56,567 nt of DNA from Flammeovirgaceae bacterium (GTDB lineage Bacteria; Bacteroidota; Bacteroidia; Cytophagales; Cyclobacteriaceae). The stretch lies in the NCBI GenBank assembly GCA_023251155.1, contig JAHEZH010000014.1:1-56567 (forward strand), given 5' to 3'. The translations under genes were made by a program, and so were the position numbers. Under the pieces are notes generated by a model that was not told the origin of the DNA, did no database searches, and saw nothing but the letters and a program-made list of their open reading frames with translations. Positions 52,335-56,567 of this stretch are shown in pieces; positions within the stretch are counted from its first letter, which is position 1; each line of letters starts with the position of its first letter.

Positions 52335-55300
52335 TTCAATGTGGCGTTAAGTCCAAGTGAAATTGTTCTTACCTGCGGCAGCGTGAAGAAGTCAATTCCC
52401 TGCGCTGTAGTAGACCCATCTAAAGTGCTCACCTCCGGATCGGCACCGGTGTATTTAGTGAACGTAATCAGATTGGTAGCGGAAGCATATATGCGGAGTT
52501 GTGCAAGTAATATCCGGTTGGTTAATTTACTTGGAAGGTAGTAACCAAGGCTTAAATTTTTCAAACGTAAATAAGAGCCATCTTCCAGAAGACGGTTACT
52601 GGTGTAATTATTAAAGTTATTCCCTGCTATATAGCGAGGCACATCTGTAATATCGCCTGGCTTCTGCCAGCGTCTTAAGGCATCTATTGTTTGATTGGAG
52701 GTCAGGTCGCTTCCGGAATTAAGTAATGAGTTTTTAGTGAGGTTGAGTACACTATTGCCGTACGAGAACTGGAAGAAGACGCTAAGCTCGAAATTTTTGT
52801 AGCCAAACCGGTTAGTAAATGCGCCATACATTTTCGGTACGGCATTACCAATCACCATCTGGTCATCATTGGTGATTTTTCCATCCTTGTTGCGGTCCTC
52901 ATATATGGCATCGCCAGTGGCGGGATTTACACCAAGAAAATTCAGACCAATAAAAGTGCCGAGAGCTTGACCCTTTTCAACAATATTGGTGGAGGTAGTT
53001 CCTTCGCCAGCATATCCAGCATTGAGTGGCTGGTCAGAGTTAAGATATAGGATTCTGTTTATGTTTTTTGAAATGTTGATATCCGTACTCCATTTAAATT
53101 CCTGATCAAGGTTAATCGTTGAAACTGAGAATTCAATACCTTTATTCTGTATGCTTCCAACGTTATCCCATACACTGGTGAATCCAGTTGTGGAGGCATA
53201 AGGCACTCTAAACAGCAATTTGTTAGTCTTATTGAGGTACGTTTCTAAAGTTGATTGTATCCTTCCGTTGAAAAGTGAAATATCTACACCTAAATTCATT
53301 TCACGGGTTAATTCCCATTGAAGTTTAGGGTTTCCAAGAATGCTTGGAGCTACACCAGTAGTGCCATTATAAGGTACACTTGCCCATAAACCCAGAAATC
53401 GAAAGTCAGGATAATTTTGATTTCCTGTATAACCGAAGCTACCTCTTAGCTTCAGTTCTTCTATTACATTAGAACTAAAAAATGACTCTCGTGAAATGCG
53501 CCATGCCGCTGATAATGCTGGAAAATAGGCTACGCGATTTCCTGGCCCGAATCGGGAAGATGCATCTGCACGAAACCCTGCGGTAAAGTAATATTTTTCG
53601 TTCAAGTTATATTTACCCTCAGCAAATGCTGACATTAGACCACTTCGTATTTTACCTGAACCTCCCTGATCTACAATACCCGCTGAACCAATGTAAGTAA
53701 AGTCATCACTGGGAAATAATCTACCTTGCACACTGCCGGAAATTTCAGGGCGTTGAATGATTTCCCCTCCCAGTAATGCAGTGATATGGTGATTGTCAAT
53801 ACTCTTGTTATAGTTCAGTACTGAGTTGGCAAGCAGGTTAGCTATTTTATCGGTGCTGAATACGCCATACCCTTGTCCTCCTACAGAAGATAAATAACCA
53901 CCGATAGCTGTTTGCGATGATTCATAGCGATCTTCGGCAACATCCGTGTAATCAATACCTACCTGGCTTCTGAGAAGAAAGTCAGAATTGAATTTATAAA
54001 TGCCATAAAAGTTGGATACTATTTTTACGGTACTGGTTAAGAAACGCGGTAACACGGCCTGCCCTACAGGGTTAAAGTTAGGGAAAGCGGCATACCCGGG
54101 AGAGGAGGGACCAATGATGCGACCCTGCTCATCGTAAGGAGCATAATAGGGAAGGCTTTTAAGTGCACCGGAATACACTCCGTCCAGAAAATTATCTCCC
54201 TTTACACGATGGTTCATCGAGTAAGCCATCACCAAGGTATTGCCCACTGTAAACTTGGGCGTGAATTTTCTTTCCACATTCAATGAAGTGCTGAAGCGCT
54301 GAAACCGGTTATTAAGCTGAACACCTTCTTCATCCCGATAACCCATACTTAAATAATAGCTGGTGTTATCGTCTCCGCCTGAAACGGATAATTGGTACTG
54401 TTGCATCAACCCTCTTCTGAAAATTTCATCTAACCAGTCGGTATTCACGCCATCAGTTACACCCGGAATAAGTCCGGCTGCGTCCGGATTCTCACCTGCG
54501 TTGGTCAAGGCTTCGCGCTGAAGTGTGAGGAGCTGAGTGGAGTTGAGGAGTTGTACCTTTTTGGTAGGATCAACAATACCACGTTGTATGTCGAAATTGA
54601 TCCGAGTAAGTGATTTGTTTCCCTTCTTGGTGGTAATCAGAATCACGCCATTGGCTCCCCGTGAACCATACAAGGCTTTCGCGGATGCATCTTTTAATAT
54701 TTGTATGGAGGCGACATCATTGGGATTGATTAATGACATTGCATTGTCACCCTGCCCACCGAAACTGCTCAACGACAGCGTGCCTGTCTCTACCTGAATA
54801 CCATCGACCACATATAAAGGAACATTAGAAGCATTGATGGAAGTGTTACCACGTATGCGTACTGAAATCCCTCCTCCGGGAGTACCCGATGATTGAGTGA
54901 CCTGAACACCCGGGGCCTGACCTTGCAGTGCCTGATCAATGCTATTCAAAGACATATCTCTGAATTTATCTGCCTTCACGGAGGTAACTGCTCCGGTAAG
55001 GTCTTTGCGTTCTACCGAAGAGTACCCCACCACCACTACTTCTGAAAGCTCTCTTGCCGATTCTTTCATGACCACACCAATCAACGGTTGATTGATATAG
55101 ATCACTTCTTGTGTCTGATGGCCGATAAACGAAAAAACAAAAGTTTCACCAGCGGAAGCCTGTATTGAAAAGCGACCATCCTGATCGGTGATGGCCCCTC
55201 TATCCGTGCCCTTGATCGATATACTTACTCCTGGTAATCCATTAGGCTCTGCTTCCGAAGTTACACGTCCGGTAACGACCTGTGCAGTTTGTGCGAAACT

Positions 55301-55351
55301 GAATAAGGAGAACAAACAAAAGGTGATGAGTAAAAGTCGAAGCATAGGCAA
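52331..55351 (-). CDS. SusC/RagA-family TonB-dependent transporter (no STN domain)
   Basis: An outer-membrane transporter of 1006 residues. A signal peptide (to about residue 20) is followed by the carboxypeptidase-regulatory-like domain (about 24-95, GLPGVSISIKGTDRGAITDQDGRFSI), the SusC motif EVVVVGYSSVERKDLTGAVTSV (about 103-125), the plug, and a 22-strand barrel ending TISLGLNATLK. Unlike the transporter at 3690 it has no STN domain, and no sigma/FecR pair is near, so it is not controlled by that type of surface signalling. First gene of a five-gene operon. Confidence 0.95.
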   Translation of the reverse strand: MPMLRLLLITFCLFSLFSFAQTAQVVTGRVTSEAEPNGLPGVSISIKGTDRGAITDQDGRFSIQASAGETFVFSFIGHQTQEVIYINQPLIGVVMKESARELSEVVVVGYSSVERKDLTGAVTSVKADKFRDMSLNSIDQALQGQAPGVQVTQSSGTPGGGISVRIRGNTSINASNVPLYVVDGIQVETGTLSLSSFGGQGDNAMSLINPNDVASIQILKDASAKALYGSRGANGVILITTKKGNKSLTRINFDIQRGIVDPTKKVQLLNSTQLLTLQREALTNAGENPDAAGLIPGVTDGVNTDWLDEIFRRGLMQQYQLSVSGGDDNTSYYLSMGYRDEEGVQLNNRFQRFSTSLNVERKFTPKFTVGNTLVMAYSMNHRVKGDNFLDGVYSGALKSLPYYAPYDEQGRIIGPSSPGYAAFPNFNPVGQAVLPRFLTSTVKIVSNFYGIYKFNSDFLLRSQVGIDYTDVAEDRYESSQTAIGGYLSSVGGQGYGVFSTDKIANLLANSVLNYNKSIDNHHITALLGGEIIQRPEISGSVQGRLFPSDDFTYIGSAGIVDQGGSGKIRSGLMSAFAEGKYNLNEKYYFTAGFRADASSRFGPGNRVAYFPALSAAWRISRESFFSSNVIEELKLRGSFGYTGNQNYPDFRFLGLWASVPYNGTTGVAPSILGNPKLQWELTREMNLGVDISLFNGRIQSTLETYLNKTNKLLFRVPYASTTGFTSVWDNVGSIQNKGIEFSVSTINLDQEFKWSTDINISKNINRILYLNSDQPLNAGYAGEGTTSTNIVEKGQALGTFIGLNFLGVNPATGDAIYEDRNKDGKITNDDQMVIGNAVPKMYGAFTNRFGYKNFELSVFFQFSYGNSVLNLTKNSLLNSGSDLTSNQTIDALRRWQKPGDITDVPRYIAGNNFNNYTSNRLLEDGSYLRLKNLSLGYYLPSKLTNRILLAQLRIYASATNLITFTKYTGADPEVSTLDGSTTAQGIDFFTLPQVRTISLGLNATLK

Positions 55352-55477
55352 TCCGTCCCCGCTAAAATTAAAAGATTTGTCCTGAATTTAAAGACTTTGC
55401 TACACATTTGAATAAATTAAAGAAGGGAATACCCTTATTCAGGGGAGTAAACAAGGTTCTGTGAGCCAATCCGTACC

Positions 55478-56567
55478 TCAGAAACCGGATGGTTTATGAA
55501 TGAGTTGGGTTCGTGGTACATCCGTTTGAAATGGATCCGGGAACGAGCTGATTTTCTTATCAAATTTTGTTTTGTAGGCCAGTTCAATTTTTTCCTGTAC
55601 ATCTGTTCGTTGGGTGTTTTTGCAGACCCGCCAGAGAAGATAATAATGCATTTCTACATTCGGATTAAAATGGGGCCTTGTATTTAGAAAATGATACCCC
55701 AACTCACCCAGTTCTTCTTTGCGGAGGTTATATAAGAACGCATTGACTTGCTTGAGCTGCGGGGGATAATAGGCCGTGTAATCCTGAATGAATGTAGAAT
55801 TGGTGGCGTATTCCTTTGCGATGTACATGCGCAGGAGCATTGCCCCGATCTTTGTTGTTAGAAAACTGTTTTCAGGATAAACGGAAAGTAGCTGAAGCGA
55901 ATAATACAGGCAGAGATCGAACTGCTTCTGATCGTAGGCGGTTTGTACACATTCGAAACCGGCCCCGATGCTTATGGCCTTGACCAACTGATCGGGTTGG
56001 TGATTTACCGGACGATTGTCAAAGGCGAGGGAAGGTAGTGCGGCTATGCGTGCGGCCATTTCCGGGTGGGAGTGGAGGGAATCCATCGCAAATATAAATG
56101 CACGATCCTGCTTCGCGCTGTACACACTCAACTTGGGTTTCAGCCAGTAATTTTGAAAAGGATATTTGCTGAACTGAAATGCACGGAACCATTGATCGCC
56201 CAACTCATATCTCGGATAAAGAGCCGAATCCAGTACCACGAGTTCCCTAATTCCTTCCACCAGATTATAAGGGGTGTTTTTCAGGTACACGGCAGCAAGC
56301 GAATCGGCCTGACTTTCCAAGTGCCGGCTAAAGCGGGTTTCCGTGTAAACAAGTTCTCGGAGGTCTTCAAGGTCTTTCGTGTTCGCCTGATCGTCAAACA
56401 AGATATTGGTTGCTTTTTTACTGATGTTCCGGGTAGTACGTTTTTCTACATTCTGCTTTACCTTTTTAAACACATGGTTTAATTCATAATGCGCCAGTTC
56501 ATGTGCGAGGGCAAATGCAACCTGACTTTCATTTTCTGATTTATTTAATAATCCCATCGTGACAACA
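55478..56567 (-). CDS. M48-family zinc metalloprotease, 5' truncated by window edge
   Basis: The frame continues to the right edge of the window, where VVTMGLLNKSENE matches the segment before the active site in M48 proteases. The zinc motif HELAH (in FALAHELAHYELNH) and the third ligand Glu in ESQADSLAAVYL (ExxxD) are both present. The visible 360 or so residues have a long C-terminal part with helical TPR-like repeats, as in BepA-like periplasmic M48 proteins that care for outer-membrane proteins. The signal peptide region is outside the window. The stop codon is 126 bp from the start of the divergent-end susC gene, both on the same strand. Confidence 0.88.
   Translation of the reverse strand, partial: VVTMGLLNKSENESQVAFALAHELAHYELNHVFKKVKQNVEKRTTRNISKKATNILFDDQANTKDLEDLRELVYTETRFSRHLESQADSLAAVYLKNTPYNLVEGIRELVVLDSALYPRYELGDQWFRAFQFSKYPFQNYWLKPKLSVYSAKQDRAFIFAMDSLHSHPEMAARIAALPSLAFDNRPVNHQPDQLVKAISIGAGFECVQTAYDQKQFDLCLYYSLQLLSVYPENSFLTTKIGAMLLRMYIAKEYATNSTFIQDYTAYYPPQLKQVNAFLYNLRKEELGELGYHFLNTRPHFNPNVEMHYYLLWRVCKNTQRTDVQEKIELAYKTKFDKKISSFPDPFQTDVPRTQLIHKPSGF

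Noticed and set aside
55423-55436. AAGGGAATACCCTT as a terminator for the M48 protease gene
   Set aside because: The stem is only 5 bp and the following T content on the minus strand is weak.

Overview
The window reads as a chromosomal segment of a Bacteroidota bacterium, most likely in or near the Cytophagales. The support is two SusC/SusD pairs, an ECF sigma/FecR pair of the Bacteroidota type, a type IX secretion C-terminal signal, an alternative complex III (act) operon leading into an A1-type cytochrome oxidase cluster, and promoters of the form TTG-N19..21-TAnnTTTG. No rRNA, tRNA, CRISPR array, insertion sequence or prophage was seen. Genes are tightly packed apart from one gene-free stretch of about 0.9 kb.

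Region 1 (1-20495) is a carbohydrate utilisation locus with a uronate theme. It starts with a GH2 glycosidase cut by the window edge. An ECF sigma factor and FecR anti-sigma factor follow, then a SusC transporter with an STN signalling domain, its SusD, and two tandem exported FAD-dependent oxidoreductases. The first oxidoreductase carries a golvesin/xanthan-lyase-type C-terminal domain. After a decayed Uma2-family pseudogene comes a divergent uronate block. On the minus strand is altronate dehydratase (uxaA). On the plus strand are a KDPG-aldolase paralogue lacking the Schiff-base lysine, a Gfo/Idh/MocA dehydrogenase, an SDR of the mannonate oxidoreductase type, KDG kinase, an intact KDPG aldolase and an ExuT-like MFS transporter. 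A perfect 20-bp palindrome in the divergent gap looks like a LacI-family operator. Together these would bring in an oligosaccharide, release sugar acids and feed them through KDG and KDPG to pyruvate and glyceraldehyde-3-phosphate.

Region 2 (20496-26753) holds a compact four-gene cassette (DoxX-like, DUF2071-like, membrane-anchored methyltransferase, small membrane protein). It also has a lipoprotein aldose 1-epimerase, an unknown secreted protein, an AsmA/DUF748-like protein and a long gene-free stretch. That stretch ends in a strong promoter match with an inverted repeat over its -7 box.

Region 3 (26754-43599) is the respiratory supercluster: actABCDEF, coxB, coxA, heme A synthase, heme O synthase, two subunit III proteins, a subunit IV-like protein, and accessory genes (SCO-like, DUF420, a CxxC membrane protein, DUF983). 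It would carry electrons from menaquinol through alternative complex III to oxygen, and make the heme A the oxidase needs. A very large NtrY-like sensor kinase follows.

Region 4 (47291-56567) is on the minus strand. It contains a five-gene operon susC-susD-(Calx-beta-like lipoprotein)-(small lipoprotein)-(M43 metalloprotease with a T9SS tail), which suggests uptake of protein-derived peptides rather than glycans. An M48-type metalloprotease, cut by the right edge, ends the window.
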